Assembly: GCA_964557955.1 (NCBI GenBank)
Contig: CAZLCS010000008.1
Location: 62,001 to 126,000, forward strand
Direction of reading: 5' to 3'
Length of the DNA stretch: 64,000 bases
DNA from: JALOOX01 sp964557955
GTDB taxonomy: Bacteria > Desulfobacterota > Syntrophobacteria > Syntrophobacterales > Syntrophobacteraceae
Shown here: piece by piece, positions 25,980 to 34,871 of the stretch
Layout of the letters: every line of letters begins with the position of its first letter
Numbering within the stretch: position 1 is the stretch's first letter
Notes under the pieces: model-generated
The model's database searches: none
What the model saw: only the letters and a program-made list of their open reading frames with translations
What the model was told of the DNA's origin: nothing
Made by a program: the position numbers and the translations under genes

Positions 25980-26550
25980 TTTCCCCCTCCCTTCTGGCGA
26001 CTTTGCTCGAAGGCCTGGACACAGGCTTTTTTCTCCAAAGAGGTTGGAAGGATTGTTTGCCCGACGACGATTCCCCCCTTGACAAACCGAGGGGAAACTG
26101 AACCTTCTATGCTACGCTCACCGAAGCGGCAGGCACCGTATCAATGTCTATGCTGTTGTTTATGTTGTTTAACTGGTTAGTTGCTGCTGAATCTCACGGA
26201 AAAGATAACAATTATTCGCTGGGGATTAGCCGCTGGAAAGCACCGCATTTTTGATGATGTGGCGATGCTTCGTTTGATGGTCGTCAACTCAGGAAATAAT
26301 TCGCAACTGTATCGCTCCGATGATCCCACGCCTCTCTCGCCATTCGAGATCAACCACCCCTCACCCGTCCGTCGCTGAAAGCGTTCACTCCCAGCATACA
26401 AGGACTGACTGAATCACTTCTTACCTACAATAAGCACTCTTGAGCCAGATCCAATGGGGTGAATCCAGTATTTCTGAAATAATGAACCTTGACTGGAGAT
26501 ATACTCATTAATGTCAAGATGCGGCGTTTCTGTAAACCTAAGGGTTGAGC
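25980..26550. other. Intergenic region, AT-rich, no convincing gene
   Basis: About 570 bp. From 26140 on it is clearly richer in A and T than the rest of the window. A 36-codon frame at 26144-26254 starts with a hydrophobic stretch (MSMLLFMLFNWLVAAES) but lacks a ribosome site. It may be a decayed gene or foreign DNA remnant. Confidence 0.4.
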
Positions 26551-27375
26551 TCATCGAAGCTGCTTGAGCAGTTTCTCGGCTTCCTGGGCTTCGGGCGATT
26601 TGGGGTACCTGTCCACAAGCCTCTCAAAAAGAATGTGAGCCGCTGTGGAGTCTCCGATCTTCTGGAATGAAGATCCCTGCTTGAGCAAAGCCTGGGGAAC
26701 ACGGGTTCCGTTGGGATAACGATCCAGGAGCTTCTGATAGGCTTCAATGGCTGCCTGGTACTGCTTTTCCGCATAATGGCTTTCGGCAACATTGAAAAGC
26801 GCAGTCTCCGCCCTGTTGGACTTGGGATACCTGCTCAGAAAACTGGCGTACTCCTTTCGAGCGCTCTCGTGTTTGCCCTGGGAAAAAAGTTGCGATGCCT
26901 TGTCGAATTGCGCTTTCTCCGGATCCTCCGGCTCGGGAAGCGTCACCTTGGCCTCAGGCGTCGAAGGTCTTGACGACGTGCCGGGAGCAGGTACCGGGGG
27001 CGGCAGCGCAGTCATTGCAGGCGGAGAACCGGGCGGAGGAGTCGAGACAACGGGTTCGGAACTCGTATGGGGGGACGACATTTCGTGAACCTTCCCCATC
27101 TGGTCCAACCGATATTGGAGCTCCTCTACGCGTCCGTTCAGCGCGCCCACTTTCATTTGGAGCTCTTCGAGTCGTGAATAGAGATCAGCACTTCGCTGTC
27201 CCTGTCCCTCGGAATTCTGAACTCGCCGCTCCAGGGAGTAAACCCTATCGTAGAGCATGCTGATGCTCTGCTGCAACGTGGAGGTTTCCTGAGTGGAAGC
27301 GCAACCCGAGCAAACCCAGGCAACGGTCACGCACAAGAGCAGGGATTTCCCCCCACACTCGAGCCATCTCTTCAT
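26551..27375 (-). CDS. cpoB: Tol-Pal coordinator protein CpoB (YbgF)
   Basis: A 274-residue envelope protein. The N-terminus has a lipoprotein-type signal ending VCSGC. A trimerising coiled coil (about 35-95, DRVYSLERRVQNSEG and RLEELQMKVGALNGRVEEL) follows, then a Pro-rich linker and three tetratricopeptide-like repeats (ASQLFSQGKHESARKEYASF, AESHYAEKQYQAAIEAYQKL, and SSFQKIGDSTAAHILFERLV). This is the CpoB layout, which couples peptidoglycan synthesis to outer-membrane constriction with the Tol system. The lipobox is uncommon, as E. coli CpoB is soluble. It is the last gene of the tol cluster, separated from pal by a strong hairpin. Confidence 0.9.
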   Translation of the reverse strand: MKRWLECGGKSLLLCVTVAWVCSGCASTQETSTLQQSISMLYDRVYSLERRVQNSEGQGQRSADLYSRLEELQMKVGALNGRVEELQYRLDQMGKVHEMSSPHTSSEPVVSTPPPGSPPAMTALPPPVPAPGTSSRPSTPEAKVTLPEPEDPEKAQFDKASQLFSQGKHESARKEYASFLSRYPKSNRAETALFNVAESHYAEKQYQAAIEAYQKLLDRYPNGTRVPQALLKQGSSFQKIGDSTAAHILFERLVDRYPKSPEAQEAEKLLKQLR

Positions 27376-27461
27376 GAGTGCCCCTCTTCCTCGTGGCGAC
27401 GATACCTGATCCGTCCTCCCCCCAGGTACGTCTCGCCGTGATTCGAATCTCTTGTCAATTT

Positions 27462-27492
27462 AAGATGACCGAACTTTCCGTTCGGTCATCTT
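27462..27492 (-). terminator. Strong hairpin between pal and cpoB
   Basis: A perfect 13-base stem (AAGATGACCGAAC at 27462-27474, its complement at 27480-27492) with a 5-base loop. On the minus strand it is followed by TTAAATT, a modest T-rich tail. It probably gives partial termination or protects the pal mRNA end, lowering cpoB expression. Confidence 0.6.
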
Positions 27493-27517
27493 GCCGAGCG
27501 GACGGAAAGAATTTCCC

Positions 27518-28093
27518 TCAATTGTTGAGCACGAAATGTGCCCTGCGGTTGCGGGCCCATGACGCCTCATCCTGCCCCGTAGCCAACGGGCGTTCTTCCC
27601 CATAGCTGACGGCATTGAGATTGTGCGTGCTCATCCCTGAATTGGCCAGGTACTGCATGGCGCTGTTGGCACGCCTTTCTCCAAGGGCCAGGTTATACTC
27701 GTTGGTTCCCCTATCATCGCAATGCCCCTCAACAGTGACACGAACCTTCGGATATCGTTTGAGAAACTGAATCTTGTCATCCAAAATCTTCTTGGCAGGC
27801 TCCGTCAGCACATAAGAATCGAAATCAAAAAAGATATCCTCATTCTCGAACCGTTGGGCCTTGCTCATGAATTCCTGTCGTTCGGCTTCGGTATTGAGTC
27901 CCAGCTCTCGCCAGCGGGCATCATCCGCTCCCAAGGCGCCGCCGGAGCCCATACCGCCCATGTCGCCTGCCCCAAAGCCGGCCTGGCCCATCCCCTGCTG
28001 GGCGGGCACTTTCTTCTTCGAACAAGCCATGAGCCCCACTGCCAGACTCACCATGAGGATCACCCGCAAAGCCCTGTCCAACCATACGTTCAT
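27518..28093 (-). CDS. pal: Peptidoglycan-associated lipoprotein Pal
   Basis: A 191-residue outer-membrane lipoprotein. The start at 28093 has AGGGAGG upstream. The signal ends LMAC, so Cys24 or so is lipidated. A Gly/Met-rich linker follows, then the OmpA-type domain (about 85-190): FDFDSYVLTEPAKKIL, VEGHCDDRGTNEYNLALGERRA and VSYGEERPL. The Asp and Arg that bind diaminopimelate are in the NLALGERRA region. It binds peptidoglycan and TolB. It is the fifth gene of the tolQRAB-pal order and is spaced 89 bp from tolB. Confidence 0.96.
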   Translation of the reverse strand: MNVWLDRALRVILMVSLAVGLMACSKKKVPAQQGMGQAGFGAGDMGGMGSGGALGADDARWRELGLNTEAERQEFMSKAQRFENEDIFFDFDSYVLTEPAKKILDDKIQFLKRYPKVRVTVEGHCDDRGTNEYNLALGERRANSAMQYLANSGMSTHNLNAVSYGEERPLATGQDEASWARNRRAHFVLNN

Positions 28094-28182
28094 CTTTTCC
28101 TCCCTGTCCATCCCCAATGAGCAGTGTTTTCGAACCTTCCACACATCCCAACACGTGAGCGATCCTGCCGGAGCCAGCCAAT

Positions 28183-29514
28183 CTATCGTCCCCCCATTCG
28201 AGGCGACCAATCCGGCATTTCCTGACCTCCACCTCGGGTGATTCGACGAATGCCGGTCCCATTGCTCAGCATCACCCAGATGGCCGAACCTCCCTGCCGC
28301 GTCGAGCTGAACGCCAGCATGCGACCGTCGGGAGACCATGTGGGCGACTCGTTGTCCCCTTCCCCGCGGGTCAGTTGACGGACTTCTCCTCCCTCCGGGC
28401 GCACGATGAAGATGTTGTGCCTCCCTCCGCTCATTCCGCTGAATGCGATCCAGTCACCCTTGGGCGACCAGCTGGGCGAGGTGTTATAGTTGCCGCTGAA
28501 TGTGATTCTCCGCTTCTGACCGCTCGCAACATCCATCACGTAGATCTGGGGATTGCCCGGCTCATTGGAGACATAAGCCAGTTTTCGCCCATCAGGCGAC
28601 CAGGTGGGGGACACGTTGATGCCCCAACTCTGAACCAACCGCTGCATGAGCTCACCGGATGCACTCACCAGGTAAATGTCCGGATTCCCCCCCTTGGACA
28701 ACGTGACCGCCAACTGACTGGCGCCCGGCCTCCAGGCCGGCGCGATGTTCATGCCTGGAAATCCCGCGATGAGACGCTGGGCCCCCGTCATGAGATTGGA
28801 CGCATAAATCTTCGCATTCCCGTCTTTGTAACTCACGTAAGCGAGCTGGGTTCCATCGGAGCTCCATGCCGGAGAAAGCGCGAGGCTCTGATCCCGGGTG
28901 ACCGGTACAGGGTTGCCTCCATCGAAGTCGGCAACAAAGATTTCCTTGTTCTTTCCCTGGACCTGAACATAGGCGATTTTGGTATCGAAAACACCCCGCT
29001 CCCCCGTAATGGCCATGATGATCTCGTCAGCCAGACGATGGACCATGGGGCGCCAGTTTCGTGTCTCGCCATCGTAGACCTTGCCGATGACCATTCGACC
29101 GCCCACCACATCGAACAGCCGGGCCTCCATCCTGAGAGCAGGACCTTGAACCTGGTAGGACGCCCGCACAAGAAATTCGGCTCCCAACCGCTTCCAATCG
29201 GGGAACCGAATCTCACCCGCCGTCACTCCCATGGACTGCGGATCTTCCAGGAAGCCTTTGGGATCGAGAGGCTGGAACAGACCCGAATAATCCAGATCGC
29301 TGCTCAAAAGCTCCCCCATCTCCCTGGCGAGCTGCGGTTGCTCAGCCGTCAGGAACTTGAAATCGGGAACGGCGATGGGGATGCGCTGAAATCCGGGCTT
29401 GGTGATATCGATTTCAATTTTCTGAGCATGAACGGGCAGTTGCAGGAGACCCAGCAAGAACAGGGCGAGCCAGAACAGGAAATACACGCTGCATGTCTGC
29501 AGTCTTACGGGCAT
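28183..29514 (-). CDS. tolB: Tol-Pal system periplasmic protein TolB
   Basis: A 443-residue periplasmic protein with a signal peptide (FLFWLALFLLGLLQLPVHA). The N-terminal domain (about 35-165) has the YSGLF/FDVVGG features. A six-bladed beta-propeller follows, with repeated SPAWSSDGTQLAYVS, SPTWSPDGRKLAYVS, SPSWSPKGDWIAFSG and SPTWSPDGRMLAFSS blades. It binds Pal and TolA. The length is typical, and the position between tolA and pal confirms the assignment. Confidence 0.97.
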   Translation of the reverse strand: MPVRLQTCSVYFLFWLALFLLGLLQLPVHAQKIEIDITKPGFQRIPIAVPDFKFLTAEQPQLAREMGELLSSDLDYSGLFQPLDPKGFLEDPQSMGVTAGEIRFPDWKRLGAEFLVRASYQVQGPALRMEARLFDVVGGRMVIGKVYDGETRNWRPMVHRLADEIIMAITGERGVFDTKIAYVQVQGKNKEIFVADFDGGNPVPVTRDQSLALSPAWSSDGTQLAYVSYKDGNAKIYASNLMTGAQRLIAGFPGMNIAPAWRPGASQLAVTLSKGGNPDIYLVSASGELMQRLVQSWGINVSPTWSPDGRKLAYVSNEPGNPQIYVMDVASGQKRRITFSGNYNTSPSWSPKGDWIAFSGMSGGRHNIFIVRPEGGEVRQLTRGEGDNESPTWSPDGRMLAFSSTRQGGSAIWVMLSNGTGIRRITRGGGQEMPDWSPRMGGR

Positions 29515-29548
29515 TGCACAAACCCTCCGAGCCTCAAAGCTCTTGACG

Positions 29549-30592
29549 TCAGGACAAACCCTCAGGGCTGAACCGAATGCCGATCTCCACTCTCGGGTAA
29601 CTGATCACCTGAGGCAGCGGCGGTAACGGAGCGGATTTCCGAACGGCCCGAACAGCAGATTCATCGAAAATGGCGTTGCCGGATGTCTTCTCTACCCGTA
29701 AATCAACGATGCTGCCATCCCGATTGACGACCACCATGAGCCGCGTTTCAAGTCCCTGAGCCTTGATAGCCTCGGAAAACACCCAGTTCCGACTGATGGT
29801 CTCCTTGACACGGTCTCCATAGAAACCCAGAAGCGATGAAGCCACGCGACCACCCTCCCCTCCGCTGCTTCCCGCCCCACCAGCCCCTTTGCCGGTACCC
29901 TCAGCAACGCCTTTGGGAGCACCCTCCGGCTCCCCCCGTTCGACGCCTTCGCGAGAGCCCTTGGCGGGACCTTCCTTCAAAGATTTCGGATTCCGCTCTC
30001 CATCCCGTTCCGACACCGCAGCCAATTGAGCGCCCTTGGCCGAAGCTTCGGGTTGAGCCTGTGCTGCAGCCTTGGGTTGAGCCTTGGGCTTGGGGATGAG
30101 CTTATCCAAATCTTTGTCGATGGATGCGACGCTCTGCGTCTTTTCCGGAAGCTTCGGCACATCGGGGGCGTCGAGCTTCTTGAGCTCAGCCTGGGGCTTC
30201 ACCGCCGCCTCTTTCACCTCAAGACGCTTGACGGGAACGAACGGCGTTGTCTTGCTCAGTGGCGACGACGTCGATCTGGATGTCTCGGGGCCCCTGAAAC
30301 CCTCTCCGGTCGCATTGCTGGAACCCTTTTGGGCGGGTGCCGGAGCCAGTCCGATGTCCTGGAGGCTGACCAGGTTCACGGTGGTGACGGCTCCCTCAAA
30401 ACCCTTCCTGGACAAGCCCCAGCCTCCCATCATTGCACTGCTGAACACCAGAGCATGCACCAGGATGGAGACCCAGAATCCCTTGAAAAGATCCCGCCGG
30501 GGCAACTGTTGATCTAAATAGGCCAGAGATTCCATTTTTTCGATCCTCGATAAGCTTTCGAAATCTCCTGGGGGCTCTTCATATCTATACAT
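29549..30592 (-). CDS. tolA: TolA/TonB-like energy transducer
   Basis: A 347-residue protein with one N-terminal membrane anchor (GFWVSILVHALVFSSAMMGG, about 39-58). A long Lys/Pro/Ala- and Gly-rich periplasmic spacer (about 85-250) follows, then a TonB-type C-terminal domain (about 255-347; VKETISRNWVFSEAIKAQG, VVVNRDGSIVDLRVEKTSGN, FDESAVRAVRKSAPLPPLP). In this position it links TolQR to TolB/Pal. The C-terminal domain reads like TonB_C rather than E. coli TolA, as is common outside the gammaproteobacteria. An ATG at 30535 is an alternative start. Confidence 0.85.
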   Translation of the reverse strand: MYRYEEPPGDFESLSRIEKMESLAYLDQQLPRRDLFKGFWVSILVHALVFSSAMMGGWGLSRKGFEGAVTTVNLVSLQDIGLAPAPAQKGSSNATGEGFRGPETSRSTSSPLSKTTPFVPVKRLEVKEAAVKPQAELKKLDAPDVPKLPEKTQSVASIDKDLDKLIPKPKAQPKAAAQAQPEASAKGAQLAAVSERDGERNPKSLKEGPAKGSREGVERGEPEGAPKGVAEGTGKGAGGAGSSGGEGGRVASSLLGFYGDRVKETISRNWVFSEAIKAQGLETRLMVVVNRDGSIVDLRVEKTSGNAIFDESAVRAVRKSAPLPPLPQVISYPRVEIGIRFSPEGLS

Positions 30593-30706
30593 TCTGCCAT
30601 ATGACGATAGGAAGTCACTTTAGCACAGGCCAATTCAAATACAAAGGAATTCGCGGATGAGTCTCAAATGGGCCATACACCCCCAACTCATGAATATCTC
30701 ATGCAT

Positions 30707-31156
30707 TTATTTCTTGGAGCCCTTAGCCGCCGGTTCGCGCGGAGGCTCCGTCACCATCCCGATCTGGTCGATCCCCGCCAGGCGAATGGACGACATGACG
30801 CGCATCACGACCCCGTAGGGAACCGATTCGTCGGCGCGCAAAAAGACACCGCGCTGAGGCTGCTGATTCTGAACCATGGCCAGGAGCTTCTCACCCAGCA
30901 TGTCGAGATTGACCGGATACTCATTGATGAAAATGTTCTGATCCTTCCGAACCGTGACCACCAGCCGCTCCTCTTCCGAGGGTATGGCCGGCGCTGAGGA
31001 TTCCGGAAGCTTGACGTCGATCCCCTGAGTCATCATGGGGGCCGTCACCATGAAGATGATGAGCAGCACCAGCATGACGTCCACAAAAGGAGTCACGTTG
31101 ATCTCCGAAAGCATCTGACGTGAAGAGCCATTGTTTCCGCCGACCTGCATTCCCAT
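30707..31156 (-). CDS. tolR: TolR (ExbD/TolR family)
   Basis: A 149-residue protein with one membrane helix containing the proton-pathway aspartate (INVTPFVDVMLVLLIIFMVT, Asp about residue 26). A periplasmic ExbD domain follows (PSEEERLVVTVRKDQNIFIN, FLRADESVPYGVVMRVMSSI). With TolQ it forms the proton-driven motor of the Tol-Pal system. It lies 18 bp after tolQ. Confidence 0.95.
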   Translation of the reverse strand: MGMQVGGNNGSSRQMLSEINVTPFVDVMLVLLIIFMVTAPMMTQGIDVKLPESSAPAIPSEEERLVVTVRKDQNIFINEYPVNLDMLGEKLLAMVQNQQPQRGVFLRADESVPYGVVMRVMSSIRLAGIDQIGMVTEPPREPAAKGSKK

Positions 31157-31174
31157 GGGATCCCTTCCCCCAAA

Positions 31175-31984
31175 CTACTCCTGTAAGGCAGCCAATCGCT
31201 GCGCCTCCACCACCGGCTCGTCCTGCTTCCCCTTTCGCATGAGATCCCTTTTCAACATGTTGAGATAGTCTGCCGAAAAGTGACTCATTTCATTCTCAAC
31301 GACCCGGATCCGATTGGAGAAATGGTTGTAGGCGACAACGGCGGGAATGGCGGCAGCAAGCCCCATGGCCGTGGCAACGAGAGCCTCGGAGATTCCGGGG
31401 GCCACTACAGCCAGATTCGCCGCGCCCTTGATGCCGATCTCCTGAAAACTGGTCATGATTCCCCAAACGGTTCCGAAGAGCCCGATGAAGGGCGCCGTAC
31501 TCCCCGTGGTTGCCAGCAACGGCAGGAACCGCTCGAAGCGCTGCCGCTCCGAAGTGGTCGCCCCCATGATCGCCCGCTCCACGTTTTCCAGCAGAACCTC
31601 GGGGTTCACTTTGACATCCTGAAGACTCTTGGTCTCGAGCGATTTCCCCAACCGATTCAACTCGGCATAGCCCACCCGAAAGATCTGAGCCAGATGACTG
31701 TCTTCCAGATTCTGAGTGTCTCGGTAAAGAACCGCATAGCTCCTGCGCTGTCTGAACAGCTCGATGAACTGGTCCGACTCATTCCTCGCCCGCCTCAACA
31801 GCAGATACTTCATCACGATGATACACCAGCACGCACACGAAAGACCGAGCAGCATGAGCATAATGAACTTCACCATGGGACCGGCGTGCAGCATCATGTC
31901 CAAAACGCCGTTCCCTCCCCTACTGTAAGGGGCTCCCGCGGTCTCAGCCGCATGAGCCCACGAAACGAACAGATTCAGTAGCAT
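31175..31984 (-). CDS. tolQ: TolQ (MotA/TolQ/ExbB proton channel)
   Basis: A 269-residue inner-membrane protein with three helices: about 37-58, then after a large cytoplasmic loop about 165-188 (APFIGLFGTVWGIMTSF) and about 200-225 (ISEALVATAMGLAAAIPAVV). The conserved glycines and threonines of the channel are present. It is slightly longer than E. coli TolQ because of an extra N-terminal segment. It starts 13 bp downstream of the sirtuin gene and is probably transcribed from the promoter at 32798-32826. Confidence 0.95.
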   Translation of the reverse strand: MLLNLFVSWAHAAETAGAPYSRGGNGVLDMMLHAGPMVKFIMLMLLGLSCACWCIIVMKYLLLRRARNESDQFIELFRQRRSYAVLYRDTQNLEDSHLAQIFRVGYAELNRLGKSLETKSLQDVKVNPEVLLENVERAIMGATTSERQRFERFLPLLATTGSTAPFIGLFGTVWGIMTSFQEIGIKGAANLAVVAPGISEALVATAMGLAAAIPAVVAYNHFSNRIRVVENEMSHFSADYLNMLKRDLMRKGKQDEPVVEAQRLAALQE

Positions 31985-31997
31985 AGGTTATCCTTGT

Positions 31998-32744
31998 TCA
32001 ACCTCCAAGATCATTCAGGGCCATGACCATTGCCGGAAGCGCTTTTCCCGCCGGTTCTGCAATATGCAGATCGATGCAGGCCGACGGCAGCTCAATCGTT
32101 TGAGGATCCACGACGATGACGGCAGCTCCCCCTCGCTTGGCCAGGAAAGGAAGGTGCGATGCCGGAGCCACCGCCGCCGAGGTGCCGATCACCAGCATGA
32201 CATCGCAGTTGCGAACCGCCTCCACCGCTCCTGCGTATGCATCTTGGGGGATTTGCTCCCCGAAGAACACAAACTCGGGTCGCATGGCGCTTCCGCAGCT
32301 GCAAAACACGGGGCCTTCGCCCAGATCGACTGACTCCCGAGACAGCCTGCCCCCACACTGATCACAGCGCAAAGTCCGCCCATGGCCGTGAAACTCGATG
32401 ACCTTGCGACTTCCCGCCTTCTGATGAAGACTGTCCACATTCTGGGTGATCACCATCTTCAACAAATTCAGCTCCTCGAGTCGGGCCAACGCCAGGTGGG
32501 CCGGGTTGGGCCGGGCCGCTCCCAGCAAAGCATCCATCTCCAGGAGCATCTTCCACACCTTTTTCGGGTCGGCTCTGAAGGCGCTGATGTGACCGTACTC
32601 CATGGGCTCGTACCGCGACCACAGCCCATTCTCACTTCTAAAGTCGGGAATGCCACTTTCCACCGAAATCCCGGCACCGGTGAGCGCCACCGTTGATCGT
32701 CCCTCGGCCACCAATCGCGCTGCTTTTCTGACTTCATTCATCAT
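31998..32744 (-). CDS. cobB: NAD-dependent protein deacetylase, sirtuin family
   Basis: A 248-residue sirtuin that removes acyl groups from lysine using NAD+. It has the NAD site GAGISVESGIPDFRS, the ribose-binding QNVDSLHQKAGS, the catalytic His in EFHGHG, and four zinc cysteines (CDQCGG and CSCGS). The Tyr/Arg pair that marks desuccinylases is not seen in ISAFRADPKKVW, so acetyl-lysine is the likelier substrate. It is the first gene of a run that continues into tolQRAB-pal, and has a clear sigma-70 promoter. That genetic link to envelope genes is unusual. Confidence 0.92.
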   Translation of the reverse strand: MMNEVRKAARLVAEGRSTVALTGAGISVESGIPDFRSENGLWSRYEPMEYGHISAFRADPKKVWKMLLEMDALLGAARPNPAHLALARLEELNLLKMVITQNVDSLHQKAGSRKVIEFHGHGRTLRCDQCGGRLSRESVDLGEGPVFCSCGSAMRPEFVFFGEQIPQDAYAGAVEAVRNCDVMLVIGTSAAVAPASHLPFLAKRGGAAVIVVDPQTIELPSACIDLHIAEPAGKALPAMVMALNDLGG

Positions 32745-32797
32745 TTGTCGACGGCAGTCAAACTCTTTGAATTTTTTTAATGCCTTAGATTGGGGGT

Positions 32798-32826
32798 ATC
32801 GTAAATCCCTCCCTGATGGATGTCAA
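32798..32826 (-). promoter_or_regulatory. Sigma-70 promoter of the sirtuin-tol operon
   Basis: On the minus strand TTGACA (32826-32821) and TACGAT (32803-32798) are 17 bases apart. The predicted start near 32791 lies about 45 bases before the sirtuin ATG. Nothing comparable was noticed between the sirtuin gene and tolQ. Confidence 0.65.
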
Positions 32827-32987
32827 GTTGTTTGGTACTCCGCCCGGAGAAGCATTGATTCAACGTTTGAATAGAATACGATGCAGGATATCAGCACCCC
32901 AATGAAGAAACAACCAGGAATAGTGGAAAACAAGGCAACCTAGGGATATGCTCAGCTTAATTCAAACATCGACATTGTAAGACAACC

Positions 32988-34082
32988 CTATTTCACTATC
33001 TTGAGGTTTTGTCCTATTTTGACTTTAGTGTCCGTCAAATTGTTCCATGTCTTCAGCTCGGATGCACTCACATTATAACGCGATGCAATGCTCGTAAGTG
33101 TTTCTCCCTTGCTGACCTTGTGATAAGAGAAAGACGGTTTATAGCTGGACTTCAGAACCTCCACTCGAGCCTGGAATTCCTTGCCCTTCCCAGCAGGCAC
33201 TTTGAACGTGTGAGCCCCCGCAGGGATCTCATCAGCAATGTAGGACGGATTCAACCTCTTGAATTCGCGAAACGTGACCCCGGCAGCCTCGGCCAACATC
33301 AGCAGGGGGAGCGGCTCGGGCAGGTTCATGGACACGCGATCCGGATTCTGAACCGAATACCCCGCGCCCTTGGGCAACGAATACCCATATCGATCCGGAT
33401 GCTGCAATATTTCCTTTATCGCCAGAATCCTGAAAATATAACGCTCGGTCTCGAGGGGCAGCTTGAGCGAATAGTAGTCGTTCACCTTCTGCTTTCTCAT
33501 CTCTTCAGTGACGCGGTTTTCACCGCAATTGTAGGCCGCTATGGCAAGAGTCCAGTTCTGGAACATGTCGCGAAGATCCTTCAGGTACTTGAAGGCGCTC
33601 AAGGTTGAAAGATCAAAATCGTGGCGTTCGTCCACCTTTCCACTCTGGTTCAGCCCATATCGGCTGCCCGTACTCGCGATGAACTGCCAGGGCCCTTTCG
33701 CACCGGCGGGGGATGCCGCCGATGCCATCAGGTCGCTCTCGGCCACGGCCACATACTTCAGGTCGTCAGGGAGCTTGTTCTCTGCCAGCAGCTTTTCGAG
33801 CCAGGGGAAATACCGCTCCTTGCGCTTCAGCCAGAGATAAACCTGAGCGTGGCTGTATACAACGATGGTGAACTCCCTGTCGAACCGCTCACGCACATCC
33901 TCTATGTGAATGGGGACGGCCTCTCCGCAGAGCTCCATCCTGGAAGGCGGTGGATAGTACGGTATGGGAAAACCACCCGGTTCGGGCGCCACGGCCTGAG
34001 CCATCGCGCCCGCTCCCCAAATCCAGATGCCCACCAGAGCGACTGCAGAGACCAGCCATACTCCCGTTCTTCGGTTTCTCAT
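32988..34082 (-). CDS. mltD: Membrane-bound lytic murein transglycosylase D-like, with LysM
   Basis: A 364-residue exported protein with signal segment WLVSAVALVGIWIWGAGAMA. The SLT domain (about 95-230) has the catalytic Glu in VAVAESDLMAS, then SPAGAKGPWQFI and AIAAYNCGENRV. The C-terminal 45 residues form one LysM repeat (YHKVSKGETLTSIASRYNV, IGQNLKIVK). It cleaves peptidoglycan glycan strands with formation of anhydro-muramic ends. There is no lipobox, so it is probably soluble in the periplasm or anchored by the uncleaved signal. It lies upstream of no obvious operon partner. Confidence 0.92.
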   Translation of the reverse strand: MRNRRTGVWLVSAVALVGIWIWGAGAMAQAVAPEPGGFPIPYYPPPSRMELCGEAVPIHIEDVRERFDREFTIVVYSHAQVYLWLKRKERYFPWLEKLLAENKLPDDLKYVAVAESDLMASAASPAGAKGPWQFIASTGSRYGLNQSGKVDERHDFDLSTLSAFKYLKDLRDMFQNWTLAIAAYNCGENRVTEEMRKQKVNDYYSLKLPLETERYIFRILAIKEILQHPDRYGYSLPKGAGYSVQNPDRVSMNLPEPLPLLMLAEAAGVTFREFKRLNPSYIADEIPAGAHTFKVPAGKGKEFQARVEVLKSSYKPSFSYHKVSKGETLTSIASRYNVSASELKTWNNLTDTKVKIGQNLKIVK

Positions 34083-34128
34083 GCCATCCCTCCCATCTCC
34101 TCCAGCCCCACGGGGGGGTGTGGTGCAC

Positions 34129-34175
34129 AGAAGTCAGAGATCGGAAATCAGAATTCAGAAACTCGAGACCCGAGG
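34129..34175. repeat. Heptamer repeat, copy 3
   Basis: Six or seven degenerate 7-base units (CAGAAGT, CAGAGAT, CGGAAAT, CAGAATT, CAGAAAC, TCGAGAC, CCGAGG) lie between ndk and mltD. The reverse strand (GGGTCTCGAGTTTCTG) shares the GAGTTTC core with copy 1. Confidence 0.6.
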
Positions 34176-34198
34176 CCTGTTCTCCAGAGCGCCCAGGG

Positions 34199-34612
34199 TC
34201 AAACCGTTTCCAGCGAACTGAAAAAGAACGCGATTTCCGTCTGGGCCGTTGCGGGACCATCCGATCCATGAACAACATTCTTCTCGATATCCGTGGCGAA
34301 ATCATGGCGGATGGTTCCGGGTGCCGCTTCCTTGAAATTGGTGGCCCCCATGAGATCGCGGTTCTTCTGGATCACACCGTCGCCTTCCAGGACCATGACC
34401 ACGATGGGACCGGAAGACATGAATTCCGTCAGACTATCGAAAAAGGGACGCTCCCGGTGGACCGAGTAGAACGCCTGAGCCTGCTCCCTCGACAGGTGCA
34501 GCATCTTCATCGCAGCAATACGAATCCCCGCCTGCTCAAAACGTTTGATAACCTCCCCAATGAGTGCTCTTCTCACTCCGTCAGGCTTGATGATGGACAG
34601 AGTCCGCTCCAT
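34199..34612 (-). CDS. ndk: Nucleoside diphosphate kinase
   Basis: A 137-residue enzyme that moves the gamma-phosphate between nucleoside tri- and diphosphates through a phospho-histidine. It starts MERTLSIIKPDGVRRALIG and has the active-site His in NVVHGSDGPATAQ. All nucleotide-site residues are readable (Lys10, Tyr49, Arg and Asn in KNRDLMGATNF). The length is typical. It is downstream of the tmc genes beyond a terminator and probably has its own promoter. Confidence 0.97.
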   Translation of the reverse strand: MERTLSIIKPDGVRRALIGEVIKRFEQAGIRIAAMKMLHLSREQAQAFYSVHRERPFFDSLTEFMSSGPIVVMVLEGDGVIQKNRDLMGATNFKEAAPGTIRHDFATDIEKNVVHGSDGPATAQTEIAFFFSSLETV

Positions 34613-34740
34613 ATTCCATTCCTCCTCATCCGTTCAGTGGTTGCCTCCCAATGAGACACCCTCTGATGCCCGTTCTCCCACGAAATGTCAAACGCCATTT
34701 CACCTGCCAACAGCTACGGGAACCGACCCCCAGCCGGAGC

Positions 34741-34770
34741 AAAAAAAAGGGCCTCTCCAAAAGGGGCCCA
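34741..34770 (-). terminator. Rho-independent terminator after tmcA
   Basis: On the minus strand GGGCC and GGCCC close an 11-base loop, followed directly by eight T. It lies about 100 bp downstream of the tmcA stop codon and ends the tmcCBA unit. Confidence 0.7.
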
Positions 34771-34871
34771 TGAGCCTTACGGCCTCGATGCTCGAATTTC
34801 ACCGAACCTTTTCCAGCAGGAGAGCCTGGAGCCCTCATGCCGCCTGCACCCTCCCTCCGACGGGACACGCC

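Noticed and set aside
26079..26113. TTGACA followed by TATGCT as a promoter
   Set aside because: The spacing is 23 bases, too long for sigma-70, and no gene follows.
26144..26254. 36-codon frame with a signal-like start
   Set aside because: No ribosome site and no supporting homology.
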